From contig NC_079314.1 of NCBI RefSeq assembly GCF_029931775.1, forward strand, positions 67,137,879 to 67,201,878: a stretch of DNA of 64,000 nucleotides, written 5' to 3'. Numbering within the stretch: position 1 is the stretch's first letter; each line of letters begins with the position of its first letter. The notes beneath the pieces were generated by a model, which saw nothing but the letters and a program-made list of their open reading frames with translations, made no database searches and was not told where the DNA came from. The DNA comes from Euleptes europaea. Its lineage: Eukaryota > Chordata > Lepidosauria > Squamata > Sphaerodactylidae. The position numbers were made by a program, and so were the translations under genes. This document shows positions 31,315-42,460 of this stretch, piece after piece.

Positions 31315-32212
31315 TGGACGAGAGACTCATGTTAGGACAGAATATGGAGAAAAAGAATGGATCCCAATTGGCAAAGGTGTCAGACAAGGATATATTTAAT
31401 CTCCTTATCTGTCCAATCTATATGAAGAACATTTGATAAGGAAAGCTGGATTAGATTTAGGTGAAGTGATCATTGGTGGAAGGAATAGTAACAATTTGAC
31501 ATATGCAGATGACACCACATTACTGGCAGAAAATAGTGAAGACTTGAAAAAACTACTGATGAAGGTTAAAACAGAAAGTGCCAACATAGGACTACAGCTG
31601 AACATTAAAAAGAGAAAAGTAATGACTACTGAGAAATTACACAACTTTAAGGATGACAATAAAAAACTGAAATGGAGCCAAAAGATAGAAAGTCTTTATC
31701 CATCAACCAAGAAATCAGAAGGAGACTGAGACTGCACAGGGAAGCCAAGAAGGAGCTAGAAAAGATTCTTAAGTGTTAACAATGTGTTGATGGTGACCAA
31801 GATCAAGATAATTCATACTATAGTATCCCCATTACTATGGGTGTAAAAGTTGGACAGCGAAGAAAGCTGACAGGAAGAAAGTTGATTCATTTGAAATGTG
31901 GTGTTGGAAGAGAGTTTTACAGATACCATGGACCACTAAATAGACGAATAAGTGGGTTCTAGATCAAATCAAGCCTAAACATTTCCCTAAAAGCTAAAAC
32001 GTCTTACTGGAAAAGACAATAATGCCAGGAAAAGCAGTTGGAGAAGAGGAAGACCTAACATGAGATGGACTGACTCAATCAAGGAAGCCAAGGCTCTCAG
32101 CTTGCAAGACCTGCGCAAGGCTGTTAACGACAGGGCATTTTGGAGGTAATTAATTCACAGGGTTTCTATGGGTTGGAAGTCGGCATTTAACATGCACACA
32201 CCTCATACTTAA
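31315..32212 (+). mobile_element. BovB (RTE) LINE, ORF2 3' part
   Basis: Includes the reverse-transcriptase segment IRKAGLDLGEVIIGGRNSNN then LTYADDTTLLAENSEDLKKL, with the catalytic YADD box, and the 3' end (GGTTTCTATGGGTTGGAAGT). The closest known family is BovB, which is widespread in squamates. The copy is 5'-truncated and carries stops and frameshifts. Sequence at about 30960-31310 may be an extension of the same copy. Confidence 0.88.
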
Positions 32213-32869
32213 AGCCGGGAGAGGATATTTGTGGGAAGAACCAGTGAATTGTAAAGGGAAAGGTGGCTTAACTCTTCTCCTGCCTATTAATTTTCCACTG
32301 TAAAGGTCAGGTTATGTGTTTCTTTCACCCTTCCCAGCCAGGATTCCAAACATAAACTAAGGCCAAGGCTAGAGGAAAACAGCCTGGCTGGGGAATACTT
32401 CAAAAAGAATTCGGTTGTACACACCTGCACAGCTGCTCATCCTGCCTCCTAGTATTCTCAGCAAATGCAGAGAAACAGCACTCATTACCATGAAACAAAA
32501 GACAACTGTGCAGTGCACTATCAGCCTTAAAATAACAATCCTTCCAACACCTTGAAAAATCATGATCTCCATTTCTGCTCAAATTTTCAGCCACTAAAAC
32601 TCTTCGTTACTTTAAAACTACAGTCCTGAATATACCTCTTTCTGTGCCCGATTCCCTAAACAATCTAAAGCATATGCTTTGTAGAAACAAGTTTCTCTTT
32701 TATCAAGAAGTCTGTTGTTTCCAACTGCTGTTTTCAGCCAATGATTTTGCAGTCAACTGCTTTTTGTACTGTGAGAAGCACCTAAAGACCTCCTTGCTCT
32801 TTTCTATTCATACAAAGAAAAGAGTTTGATTAACTGAAGCATACAGCTGTTAAATTTACTTATTTACAT

Positions 32870-33085
32870 CATTTATACTCCTTTCTCCCCAATATGGACT
32901 TGAAGCAGCTTGCCCACCATTCTCTTCTTCCCCACTTTATCCTCACAAAAGTCTCTTGAGGTAAGACAGGCTGAGAGTGTGTGACTGGCCCACGGTTACC
33001 AAGTAAGCTTCCACAGCAGAGTGGGGACTTGAACCTGGATCTCCTGCATCCTAGTCTGACACTCTAACTAGTATACAACACTTAA
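32870..33085 (-). repeat. tRNA-derived / MIR-like SINE
   Basis: On the minus strand a tRNA-like head with a B box (GGTTCAAGTCCCC) is followed by GGTAACCGTGGGCCAGTCAC and an AT-rich tail with TATAAATGATGTAAATAAGT. It is the same family as 42866-43105 and part of 35966-36092. Confidence 0.75.
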
Positions 33086-34628
33086 CTGTTAAATGCTTAT
33101 AACATGATTCTAGTGCAGCAAGAGAAGATTAAAGATTTTTCTCATCTGCATATTTTAATGTTAGACCACTCTCAGTCAGCCATAGGTGCTACGTGGCATC
33201 CATACATAAAGGCACCCATAATAGGATAGAAGACACACAAAAAAGAGACAGTAATCTGAGATTCAGAAAGTAGAATTTAAAAAAGCAAGCAAACATGTAG
33301 CATCAAGCCATATCCTGACAACAAAAACTGATTCACAACAGTTGAAAGCAAAGAGGGGTTAAGATGCTTTGACACACTTCAAACAAACCACACCTTGCTG
33401 ACAGAAAATAAGAAATGGGAATAAAAATCCATCCTGACTGGATCAGTAAATGAACAAGGGAAGGCCACCACTATAATGGTATATCCAGTGCATTCACCAT
33501 AAAAAAGCAATGAATCTTAAAAGATTAGAAAATAATGATTAGTTACAGCAATGTGTGAACAATATCAGGTAAGGTGTTTTCAAGTGCTGACTACTTCAGA
33601 ATTAGTTCTCAACACTGCCTGCGTTTGGGTGAATTGCTGAGAGCCAGTATGCTAATTCTTGTAATTCAGGCAGTAGAAAGTGAAAGTTTCCTCCATGAGA
33701 CATTTTCCATTATAACACAGATTGGACACCAGCCTTTCCACTCGTTTGCTTACTCCGTTCTTAAATGAAAAAAAACCCTGTTGTTTGTTCTTAAATGAAC
33801 TAGAACCTATAACACAAACACTATCCTTACAGCTTCTTGTTGAAAATGTTTGATAGTATCTTCTGCAACTTTCCCTCTATGTCCCAACAAACATTTGGTG
33901 CTGAACTTAACCCTACGATGAACAAGCACTTGTTTTCTTGATAAACCCTTCTTTGTAAAAAGAAATACACCCCGAACCTACTGCTTAAACCACCTGCTAA
34001 CATTCCTCCCGATGTGTCTCTACAAAGCCAATTTCCAGAGGCCCAAAAACGGGGTGCAAAACCAGGGCATCTAGCGAGCAGAGGTCTGCATGGGGAACCA
34101 ATTAAGACAAAGGAAGCCCAGGACAGGGTCAGTATTTCCCCCTAGCCCCTTCACGGCCAGCTAATTACTTCCTGCGCATCAAAGCAGTCAGAAAGCCGGA
34201 CTGAATCGTGCCCCTTTCCGGAATTGTCTCGGCTCGTAACTTTTGTTGCCGATCCCCAGGCCCAGAGGACGAAACTTTCCCTGCCGGGTCCCGAAGCTGC
34301 ACGACGGCCTCGCTGTCGCCCTCGGCGTGTTTACAGAGACTTGGCGACTTTCACAGGACTCTTCATCTCCCCACCCCCACGGCCCAGGAGAGCAGACGGC
34401 AGCGGCGGTCTGGCCGCGGCGCCACCTCCTCCTCCTCCCCTCCGCGGCCGTGACAAGGAAGCGGCCGAGGAGGCCGAGAAAGCCCTCGAGGCCCGTTTGC
34501 CCCACAGGGCCTCGCCGAGAGGCCACTGGCTGCCTCCAGGCCTCCGACAAGAGCGCCTTCCCTTTGTTCCCCCCACACGCACGCCACAGCCGGCTTCTCC
34601 CTGCCTTGGCGCTGGCCGCCCTCCTTAC

Positions 34629-34720
34629 CTGGCGGCCCCTTCAGAACGAACGGCTTTAGGCGGAGGCTCCGTTAGTGCTGCCTCAACATGGAGGCTCTCG
34701 GGCCTGCGGCGCCTTAGCGG
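34629..34720 (-). other. SCAF11: SCAF11 5' UTR exon 1 (5' end approximate)
   Basis: The splice donor GCCAG|GTAAGG has its GT at 34628-34627 on the minus strand inside the CpG island. The exon contains CCATGTTG, which fits a YY1 core (CCATNTT) and also opens a five-codon upstream frame (34689-34672). The true start site is not visible; about 34.7-34.9 kb is likely. Confidence 0.7.
34672..34689 (-). CDS. possible upstream ORF (5 codons)
   Basis: ATGTTGAGGCAGCACTAA in the SCAF11 5' UTR exon, reading M-L-R-Q-H-stop. It matters only if transcription starts upstream of it. The ATG coincides with a YY1-like core, so the motif may be promoter DNA rather than translated. Confidence 0.3.
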   Translation of the reverse strand: MLRQH

Positions 34721-35359
34721 CGCGTCGGGTGCGTCCTCCTCGGAAGCCTCGAGCGGCAGCGACGGAGGCAGGACGAGGAGGAGGAAGTAGGCCGCTTCCC
34801 CCGCCCCCCGCCCCGTGCGCGCGTTCCGTTCCGAGCCTGCTCCCCGGTCACATGTCCCTTCGCAGCAACGGTAGAGCCGAGAGAGCGCGCGCGCGCCTCT
34901 TCCGCAGACGGAAAGGCCGCGCGGCGGCGCCACCCGGTCGCCTTTTGCGGCCGAGCGCGAGCGTGAGGGCCAGGTGGGGGAGCGGCGCTACCTGCCAGAG
35001 AGACGCGGGAGAGCGGTTCCGCGGCTATCCAAGGGCATTCTGGGACGGCCCTCCCTGTGCCCAGCCGGAGGGGAGGACTGGATGTGAGTGGAGGGCCGTG
35101 CGCAAGCGCACTGAAAGCCCCCCCCCCCCCGAAGCAGGAGTGTGCGGCGGCGTTAACGCAAGTCGGAGTAGTGGGGGGGGGTGTTTCTCCGGAAGTGGGC
35201 TGTAGGACCTCTTATGTTAAGATATGCCTGCTTTGAAACCGCTGCAAGACGCTTCATTGCTGACGCTGATCCAGGCCAGGAAAGAGGAGGCAGATGGGCT
35301 TGGGGCCCGTTAGCTCGACCCCTACTCTGCCCTTCTTATAATTAGTCGGCGGGGACATT

Positions 35360-35500
35360 CGTCTTAATGCACAGATTTCAGAGTGTGTTAGTCTGAGGCA
35401 GCAAGCGCAGGCACACCAGGGGATTTTGTGGCACCTTAAAGGTGCACTGATTTATTGTGACAAAGACTTCCATAGAGCAGAGCACACTTCATCAGACAGA
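35360..35500 (-). repeat. degraded Penelope-type terminal sequence
   Basis: On the minus strand: CTGATGAAGTGTGCTCTGCT, then CAATAAATCAGTGCACCTTT and AAGGTGCCAC. It is a relative of the sequence at 29525-29636. The CTGATGA half of a hammerhead core is present but the GAAA has changed to GAAG. Confidence 0.5.
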
Positions 35501-35812
35501 GAGTGGTAGCGGTTGCTATATATAGAAAATGTTATCTCACAGGTTTCTGAATACTGCTATTTTTAATGCCAAATTATGTCCATATATTTTTCTCACATAC
35601 TGGCCTATGGAGGAGAGGAAAATGATGTAAACTGCGTTGGATCCCCAAACGAAGTGAATAAATAAATGCATTTTTGTCTAATAATGTGTTTTGCAAATTT
35701 CCAAAGTCACAGAGAGCAATCCAGGGCTTAAGGTTTTGGGACCACCTCCCCCAATGATGTTAGTAGATGACATACCATATTAAAATACATGGAATATTGA
35801 TAAAATAGGGTG

Positions 35813-36092
35813 AGGTTTGCCATCAAGTCACAGCTGACTTATGGAGACCGCATAGAGTTTTCAAGGCAAAAGACGTTCAGAGGTGGTTTGCCGCTGTCTG
35901 CTCCATGTCATGCCCCTGGTATTCCTTAGAGGTCTCCCATCCAAATTCTTTTAAGGGTCAGGGTCGAGGCTGAATGAGTGTGACTGGCCCAAGGTCACCC
36001 AGGAAGCTTCCATGGCGTGAGAGGGGATTCAAACTTGGGTTTCCCAGATCCTAGTCCAACACTTTAACCACTACACCACACTGGCTCTCCAG
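35813..36092 (-). repeat. 5S-type SINE joined to MIR-like SINE
   Basis: 35813-35965 matches the 5S-SINE body and tail in reverse (CCATCAAGTCACAGCTGACT, then AGAGGTGGTTTGCC). 35966-36092 is a tRNA-type SINE head in reverse (TAACCACTACACCACACTGG). Either one inserted into the other or they form a composite. Confidence 0.75.
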
Positions 36093-36107
36093 AGAATAGT
36101 TTAGTGT

Positions 36108-36185
36108 GTGTGTGAAGTGCCATCAAGTCACTTCCAACTCATAGCGATCCTATGAATCAGTGTCCTCCAAAACATCCTTGTTGTG
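36108..36185 (-). mobile_element. BovB 3' terminal fragment
   Basis: On the minus strand: GGAGGACACTGATTCATAGG, then GAGTTGGAAGTGACTTGATG and GCACTTCACACACAC, the BovB 3' end. Confidence 0.8.
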
Positions 36186-36189
36186 TATG

Positions 36190-36334
36190 TACTGATTGAG
36201 TTAAAGGAAAACAATTCCTACTGATTGGTTTAAAGGGAAACAATTCCTACTGATTGTGTTAATGGGAAACAATTCCTAATGATTGGGTTAATGGGAAACA
36301 ATTCCTACTGATTGGGTTAAAGGGAAACAAGTCA
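36190..36334 (+). repeat. 29-bp minisatellite, five units
   Basis: Five tandem copies of a unit like TACTGATTGGGTTAAAGGGA followed by AACAATTCC. The units differ at a few positions. It adjoins the BovB tail. Confidence 0.9.
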
Positions 36335-36349
36335 TTGGGTGGGGAATTC

Positions 36350-38020
36350 TAATACAAAAGGGAGCATAAACTTTCCTCCCCTCAATGCATTTCCCCTCTC
36401 ATTAGCTCACTTATGATCAGGAAAACAGCATGTGGGAAATTTTCAAAAAAAACCCCACCATCACACAAACATATGCCAGGGCCACAATTCAGAGTAACAG
36501 GAAAACACAGAATAGGAAATAACTATCTATAGTTTATTCTAGGTGTGCGGCCATATGGTCTCACTTAGAACAAATGGGATGTGTATTAATCCTTCTGAAG
36601 GCACTGTTCTCCACAATGTGACAGAAATCACAGCTGCCAGAAGAAGAGAGCCCCCAGCCACACACGGTGCAGCAGCACAGACAGCAGCAGAAGAAGCTGC
36701 AAGAGCACTGTGGCCTATGGCAAGAGGGACTGGAAAGAGCATTGTTGTGATATGTTGCCTGCACATGATTTTTTCCTGGCCCTTAAGAACTATTTCCATT
36801 TTGGGACTTACTTCCAAGGAGAGCTCCTTAGGATTGCTCTCCAACAATGGAATCTTAAGCAGAGTTTTCAGAAGGGTGCAACTCTGCCTACAACTACACT
36901 AAGTGATAGTACTCCTGTGCTGTTTCTGACCAGGCCTCCTTACTTTCCATAGGCAGCAATAAAATAAAATTAAGCTCGAGCCAGCAGTCAACCATTCAGT
37001 TAAGACCAGAGATCTCAAACAACTTCATATAAAATTACCAGTGATAGAAGCCCCCCCCATCCCCAATCTACAAATGTTTGGAAGAGTTTAAAAGCACTTT
37101 TGCCTGGTGCTATTTTTAACAATTAGTTTATCGTCATATACAACTTTCTAAGCTATATCATGAATTTATTATGCCGCTATGCCATTCATTTCAATACACA
37201 GTGTTGTTAACTGACAGCATGGGGTGGTGGCGGCGGCATATGGAGGCCTCCAGCTCATGTTTTCTTCTGTACCCTGTAGTAGAGTGAAAGGGGAGTTAAT
37301 GGATTGTTCTTCAGCCTTGACAATAGAAATGCCAAGAAGATAAGAGGGTGGAAAGGTAAATTCATTCTTCCATATGTTGAACTTGGGCAGGATAACTGGC
37401 AGGACAACCTGTGATATTAAAGATGTAATAGAATGTATTTCAAAGGAAGAACAGGAATAGTCAGGAGAGGTTAGGGAATACTGTGATGGTGTAGTTATGT
37501 AGAAAGGATAAAGCCCACAGTCCCACTACATTCCTTGGGATGATAAAGATAGGAGAAAGAAAACCTACGATATAATACCACTAAATGAGCAAAATAGAAA
37601 AGATGAAACTATGTTATAACATTTATTTTCCTAGTTATAAAATCATTCAGATTATTACATGGGTGTTAATTTGTGCAGTTGCAAGATCATTTTAAATAAT
37701 CCTAGAAAATAGGTGTGAATGTGATACAAAATGTGACCGTGATGATAAAAATATGTCATTTTAGTACTCCTCAAAATATTTTTGCTTCACTGAAATGCAA
37801 TTAACATTGGTTTCGGACTTTTGCTATTGGTATACATCCCCCTATATTTTAATGGTCCTGGTTCAATGAAATTCCTTGCATGATTTTCATGATGCAGAAT
37901 ATCAACGATTTTGCCACAAGATGGCAGTACATCACATGTTCAGAAACTGTCCAGATCTAAATGTGGTTTGGTTGTCTGTTCTTTACTGGTCCATTTATAT
38001 AGGTTTTTTTCTGTTGTAAG
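36350..38020. other. intergenic, nothing recognised
   Basis: Between the SCAF11 promoter and the repeat cluster. I see no gene or known repeat. Short open frames at 36540-36950 are unsupported. Confidence 0.55.
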
Positions 38021-38032
38021 CTGCTTTGGGTC

Positions 38033-38259
38033 TATGTTAGCCAACCTCTAGGTGGTGGCTGGTGATCTCCCAGAAGTGCAACTGGTCTCCAGCCGTCAGA
38101 ATCAGCTCTCCTGGAGAAAATGGCTGTTTTGGAAGTTGGTCTCTATGGCATTATACCCTGCTAAATTCCCTCCCCTCCCCAAATGCCACTCTCTCTAGGT
38201 TACACCACCAAAATCTCAAGGAATTTCTCAGGGATTTCTCAATAGAGCTGGCAGCCCTA
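38033..38259 (+). mobile_element. hAT-like TIR element (family 'TAGGGTTGCCA'), copy A
   Basis: Starts with GTTAGCCAACCTCTAGGTGG and ends GAGCTGGCAGCCCTA, so the ends are inverted repeats of the TAGGGTTGCCA..CCTCCAGG type. It is flanked by TTGGGTC at 38026-38032 and 38260-38266. It split an older tRNA-SINE tail, whose halves (TAAGCTGCTTTGGGTC and TGGGTCCCTTTTGGGAGAAA) lie on either side. Confidence 0.75.
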
Positions 38260-38934
38260 TTGGGTCCCTTTTGGGAGAAAGGCAGGGTATAGATATTTAA
38301 ATACAAACAATAAGATCATTTATACTATTTTTTCCTAAAAACCTACACAGGGTGAATTTCAGATTTCTTAAGACTTTAACCAATTGGCGTGACTGTCGTG
38401 ACTGTGAATTGCTCTTGTGGTTAACCCTAGAATGTTGTTTCTCAGCAAATAAATACTTGGTGAGAAAAACTAATTTTAAAAAAGTTATAGAATAAATTAG
38501 CATGAGAACCTCCATGTCCAGAGGCAGTATATCTACCTACTGAGGAACAAACAACAATAGATGACACAAATATGAAAGGCATTTGACCCCACAGCATGGA
38601 GATGTAGCAATTGTCTGCATATTCATGAAACTATTCTTCAGTTTCTTATACAAATGTATAGTATTGAATAAATACATTTAAAATTACAAATTGACAAAAA
38701 TTCTGAAAACTGACAATTTTTTAGTGATATCCCTAACACAGAATTCTAAGTGGGAACCTGCAAGTCCCACATCTCATTTCCCCCTTTCCAATTATTTCCT
38801 CTTTTCCTTTGATAAAGGCCCCCATAGCCTTTCCCCTTTACCTGCTTCCTTCTAGGATTGCCGACCTCCAGGTGGGGCCTGGAGATCTCATTGGAATCAC
38901 AATAGATCCCCCAACTACAGAGATCAGTTCCTCT

Positions 38935-39153
38935 TTAGGATTGTCAGCTCCAGTTTGGGAAATTTCTGGAGATTTCGGAGTAGGGCCTTGGGAGGGTGAG
39001 GTTTGAAGAGGGAAGAAACCTCAGCAGGGCATAATTCCATACACTCCACCCTCCAAACCAGCCATTTTCTCCAGAGAAACTGACCTCTGTAACCTGGAGA
39101 GCAGTTGTAATTCTGGGTGATCTCCAACCCCCACTTGGAGGTTGGCAACCCTA
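38935..39153 (-). mobile_element. hAT-like TIR element nested in copy B
   Basis: Inverted orientation relative to its host element. Ends TAGGATTGTCAGCTCC and GAGGTTGGCAACCCTA. The flanks GTTCCTCT and GGTCCCCT look like a decayed 8-bp target duplication, supporting a hAT assignment. Confidence 0.7.
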
Positions 39154-39248
39154 GGTCCCCTGGAGGAAATGGCTGCTTTGGAGGGTGGAGTCTATGGCAG
39201 TATACCCCTCTGAAGTCCTTCCCCTCCTCAAACCCAACTCTCCCAAGG

Positions 39249-40104
39249 TGTAACGATACCCTTCTATACCCCCTGAAATATGGACACCCTTGGACTCTCG
39301 TGTCTGTACATTGGGACTGTTGCTGAATGGCAGGGGAGGCATGGAGAGAGACAGCACCACACTCCAAGACACAGGAGCATCCCAGACACCCCACCGGACA
39401 TCACTGTATGGAGCCAGCAGGGACCTGCAAATGGCACACAGCACCTAGACCCGGAGAAGGGAAGGGGACATGAACTCCATCTTGGATCTGAATGCAGAGC
39501 AGAACAGAGAACTCCAAAATCTGCTCCTGAGCCTCTCTGCCAGAGACTCGCCCCTGGAACAGCTGCCTTCCTGGACACCTCTGCATAATCAAAGACACGG
39601 CCGGCATATCAAGATCTGCCTGACGACTTCAGACTCAGAACAATAGCGTTTTCCCCTTCCACACCTTACATTCCTTCTCAGGGCAGGTTAATCCCATCTT
39701 CTCCTTCCCCTCCCTGCTCCCAGTTCCTGCCAGCTGTCAATAACACAATCGCTGAGTGATTGACAGTAATCAATAATCCCCTCATATTCTGATCACCCTG
39801 GCCCACACCTTTTCACCACTCAATCTTTCTCTAATTTTAAAGCAATGTTACCTTTGTGCCCCACTGTTCACTTGCGCTGTGAGTCAGTCTGCCCTGGAGG
39901 GTAGAATTTTACTATAAAGCAGAGAGCCCTGGCACATGTCCGTGCCTTCTCCTTCAGATCAAAAAGAGCGCCCCGTGTCTCTGCCCGGCTTCCTGGCTAT
40001 AACACGCTGGTTCGTGTAATAGCCCCCCTCAACAGCTTCCCTCCTTGGAACCTCACAGGACAGGTAGCTATTGACTCTCTTTACTGCTATCCCTTAAAGA
40101 ACTC

Positions 40105-40142
<38 letters not shown>

Positions 40143-40365
40143 ATTGTGTGCAATTGCGCTTGTATGATTGGTACCCCCTTTCCCCCTAAATAAAGTACAT
40201 CCTGTTTTGACTGCATTCAGTCTCTTGAGCCATTTGTTCGTTACTGGTTTTGCTCACCTTGTGTAGACACAGGAATAGGCCCCGCTAAAGTTAGTGCTCT
40301 AAATTTGTCTCCAAACTGACTAATTCCCCCATTAAAAGTTGGAGACCCCAGCATTCCCCGTAACA
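39249..40365 (+). mobile_element. solo LTR of an LTR retroelement (fossil)
   Basis: An 1117-bp block with TG...CA ends (TGTAACG at left, CGTAACA at right), inserted cleanly into a TIR element. It has a TATAAA near 39912 and AATAAA near 40189, the expected U3-R-U5 order, and a GT microsatellite between them. No internal retroviral or Gypsy region is present, so it is a recombined solo LTR. Family (ERV or Gypsy) not decided. Looks moderately old. Confidence 0.7.
40106..40139 (+). repeat. (TG)n microsatellite
   Basis: About 17 TG units inside the solo LTR. A shorter TG run is at 40789-40809. Confidence 0.95.
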
Positions 40366-40424
40366 CAGGCTCCACCCTCCAAATCTCCAGGAATTTTCTA
40401 ACCTGGAGTTGTCAACCCTGTCTC

Positions 40425-40604
40425 CTTCCCACCCAACAGCCAACCTCCCTTTATCTGCCCCTCTGGAGAAAATGACTGCTCCAGGAGGGTGGACTATATG
40501 GCATTGTATCCAACTGAGACTTCTCCCCTCCCCAAATGCTGCCATGCTTAGACTCCACCCAAAAGTTTCCAAGAATTCCAGAACCTGGAGCTGGCAACCC
40601 TATC
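40425..40604 (+). mobile_element. hAT-like TIR element copy D, partial
   Basis: Right part of the TAGGGTTGCCA family: CTCTGGAGAAAATGACTGCT, then AACCTGGAGCTGGCAACCCT. The left end is degraded. Confidence 0.65.
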
Positions 40605-41189
40605 CAGGCCTGGCCCCAATGTCATCCCTCAAAGGCCAAAATAGCTTGGAAATGGGCCCTGCCCCTGCCTTTAACTGATAGAACCATGCTCGGAATACTG
40701 TGATAGCCTAGCAACGGCCACTGAGGGAATCCGTTGCTTAAAGCTACAGGTACTCTGTTTATCATTTTGGGATTTTTAAGCTTCCCAATGTGTGTGTGTG
40801 TGTGTGTGTTTTAGATTTCAGATCTTTCTGCAAACTTGGGACATTGTTCAGGTTTGTAGACAAATCTGCCTTGCCCATGTACAGCTCCTGTCGCTGGATT
40901 TAAGTATCCTCAAATTTGGCTGACTTGGCTATTAGTATATAGATTCATTGCATATTTTAATAGGTTTGTAATGTCTAGAATGTTTTCAAGTTTTAAATAT
41001 TCTGATGTTCACCACCTTGGGGGCCCTGTATGGGGTGGAAAGGCAGCATAGAAATATTTTAAATAAATTAAATTAATAAATAATAAAATTATTACAATAC
41101 ATTGTTAGAATTTGAATAGAAGTTTTGTTTCATTTTTGTTTCTAATTTTTGTGTTCCTAATCGCATTTCATTATTTGTTGGATGTCTGA

Positions 41190-42215
41190 TAAGAACATAA
41201 GAAGAGTCATACTGGTTCACACCAGTGGTCCATCCAGTCCAGCATCCTGTTGCACTGTGGCCAACCGGTTACTCTGGTAGGCCAACAACAGGGCATAAAG
41301 GCTGATGTTGCCTCCTGGCACTAGTATTATGAGGTTTATGGACTCTGAATGTGCAGGTTTCCTTAGTCATCATGGTAGTAGCCACAAATCTGTCTAATCT
41401 CCTTTTAAAGCCATCTATGCCTATGGCCATCACTACCTTCTCTGGCAGCGAATTCCACATTTTAATCACTCGTTGTGTAAAGAAGTATTTCCTTTTGTCT
41501 GTCCTTAATCTACTGTCCATCAGCTTCAGTGGTTGCTTTCAAGTTTTAGTATTTTGGGAGAAGAAGAAAAAGTTCTCTTTGTCAACTCTCTCCACCGAGG
41601 GTGGGGCCTGGAGATATCCTGGAATTACAACCAATCTCAAGGCAACAGACATCAGTTCCCCTGGACAAAGTGGATGCTTTGTTGGGGTCTCTATGACATT
41701 ATACTCCACTGAGGTCCCTCCTTTCCTCAAACCATGCCTTTCCCAGGCTCCCCCCCATGCATAATTTTATAAATCTCTATCATGTCCCCTCTTTAGTCAT
41801 TTCTTTCGTAAACTGAAAAGTCCTAGGCTTCTCACCCTTTGTCAAAAGGAAGGTACTCCAACCACCTAATCTTCTCTACTTTTTTTTTCAGCTGTATGAT
41901 ATTCTGTTTAAGATACAGTGACCAGAACTGTACACAGTATTCCAAATGAGGCGGCACCATAGAGCTATACAAGGACATTATAATATTGGCAGTTTTGTTT
42001 TCAATCCCTTTCCTAATAATCTACAACGCAGAGTTTGCCTTTTAACTGCTGCAGCACACTGTGTTGACACTTTCATTGAGCTATCTACTATGACCGTAAG
42101 ATCTTTCCCCCTGTCAGTCCCAACGAATTCAAACCCCATCAGCATATTCTTGAAGTTGGGATTTTTTGTTCCAGTTTGCATCACCATACACTTAAACAAC
42201 ATTGAACTTCATTTG
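41190..42215 (-). mobile_element. CR1-clade LINE, 3' half of ORF2 and 3' end
   Basis: On the minus strand degraded frames show VIVDSSMKVSTQCAAAVK, SSMVPPHLEYCVQFW and, near the end, FFTQRVIKMWNSLPEKVV. The 3' end reads TGGTGTGAACCAGTATGACT, CTTCTTATGTTCTTATC. These match the C-terminal domain of CR1/L2-type ORF2. A TIR element (about 41590-41755) is inserted in it. Confidence 0.82.
41590..41755 (+). mobile_element. hAT-like TIR element copy C, partial, inside CR1
   Basis: GGTGGGGCCTGGAGATATCC to CCTTTCCCAGGCTCC matches the interior of the TAGGGTTGCCA family. The termini are lost or decayed. Confidence 0.6.
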
Positions 42216-42216
42216 C

Positions 42217-42460
42217 CATGTGGTATAGTGGTTAAAAGCAGTGGACTCTAATCTGGAAAACCAAGTTTGATTCCCCACTCCTCCACATGCAGTCTGCTGG
42301 GTGACCTTGGGCCAGTCACAGTTCTCTCAGAACTCTCTCAGCCCTGCCTACCTCACAAGGTGTCTGTTGTGGGGAGAGGAAGGGAGGGAAATTGTAAGCC
42401 GGGTTGTGTCTCCTTCAAAAAGGCAGAGAAAACCAGGGTACAAAAACCAGTTCATCTTCA
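42217..42460 (+). repeat. tRNA-derived SINE
   Basis: tRNA-like head TGGTATAGTGGTTAAAAGCA (A box region) and GTTTGATTCCCC (B box). A conserved body (GGGTGACCTTGGGCCAGTCA) and tail (ACAAGGTGTCTGTTGTGGGG) follow. It is a frequent squamate SINE. Confidence 0.82.

Larger units (their letters stand above)
26913..34628. other. SCAF11: SCAF11 first intron
   Basis: Separates the 5' UTR exon from the first coding exon. It holds the Tc1 element (27151-28760), a Penelope-like element (29267-30304), a BovB fragment (31315-32212) and a tRNA-type SINE (32870-33085). The remainder appears unique. Additional untranslated exons cannot be excluded. Confidence 0.65.
34187..35215 (-). promoter_or_regulatory. SCAF11: CpG-rich promoter of SCAF11
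   Basis: About 1 kb of CpG-dense DNA abruptly bordered by AT-rich sequence. It includes the 5' UTR exon donor at 34628. Upstream of the exon on the minus strand are a ZNF143-type site TCCCAGAATGC (35045-35035), an NRF1-like TGCGCAAGCGCA (35099-35110) and an ETS-type CCGGAAGT (35189-35196). No TATA box is seen, so dispersed initiation is likely. Open frames in this region reflect GC richness. Confidence 0.85.
38851..40421 (+). mobile_element. hAT-like TIR element copy B, split by two later insertions
   Basis: The left end is at 38851 (TAGGATTGCCGACCTCCAGG), the middle at 39154-39248 and the right end at 40366-40421 (GGCTCCACCCTCCAAATCTC, then ACCTGGAGTTGTCAACCCT). It is interrupted by an opposite copy of the same family (38935-39153) and a solo LTR (39249-40365). 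Confidence 0.7.

Noticed and set aside
34224-35205. Several open frames of 100-190 codons in the CpG-rich region
   Set aside because: High GC lowers stop frequency; they overlap in many frames and no homology or splice support is seen.
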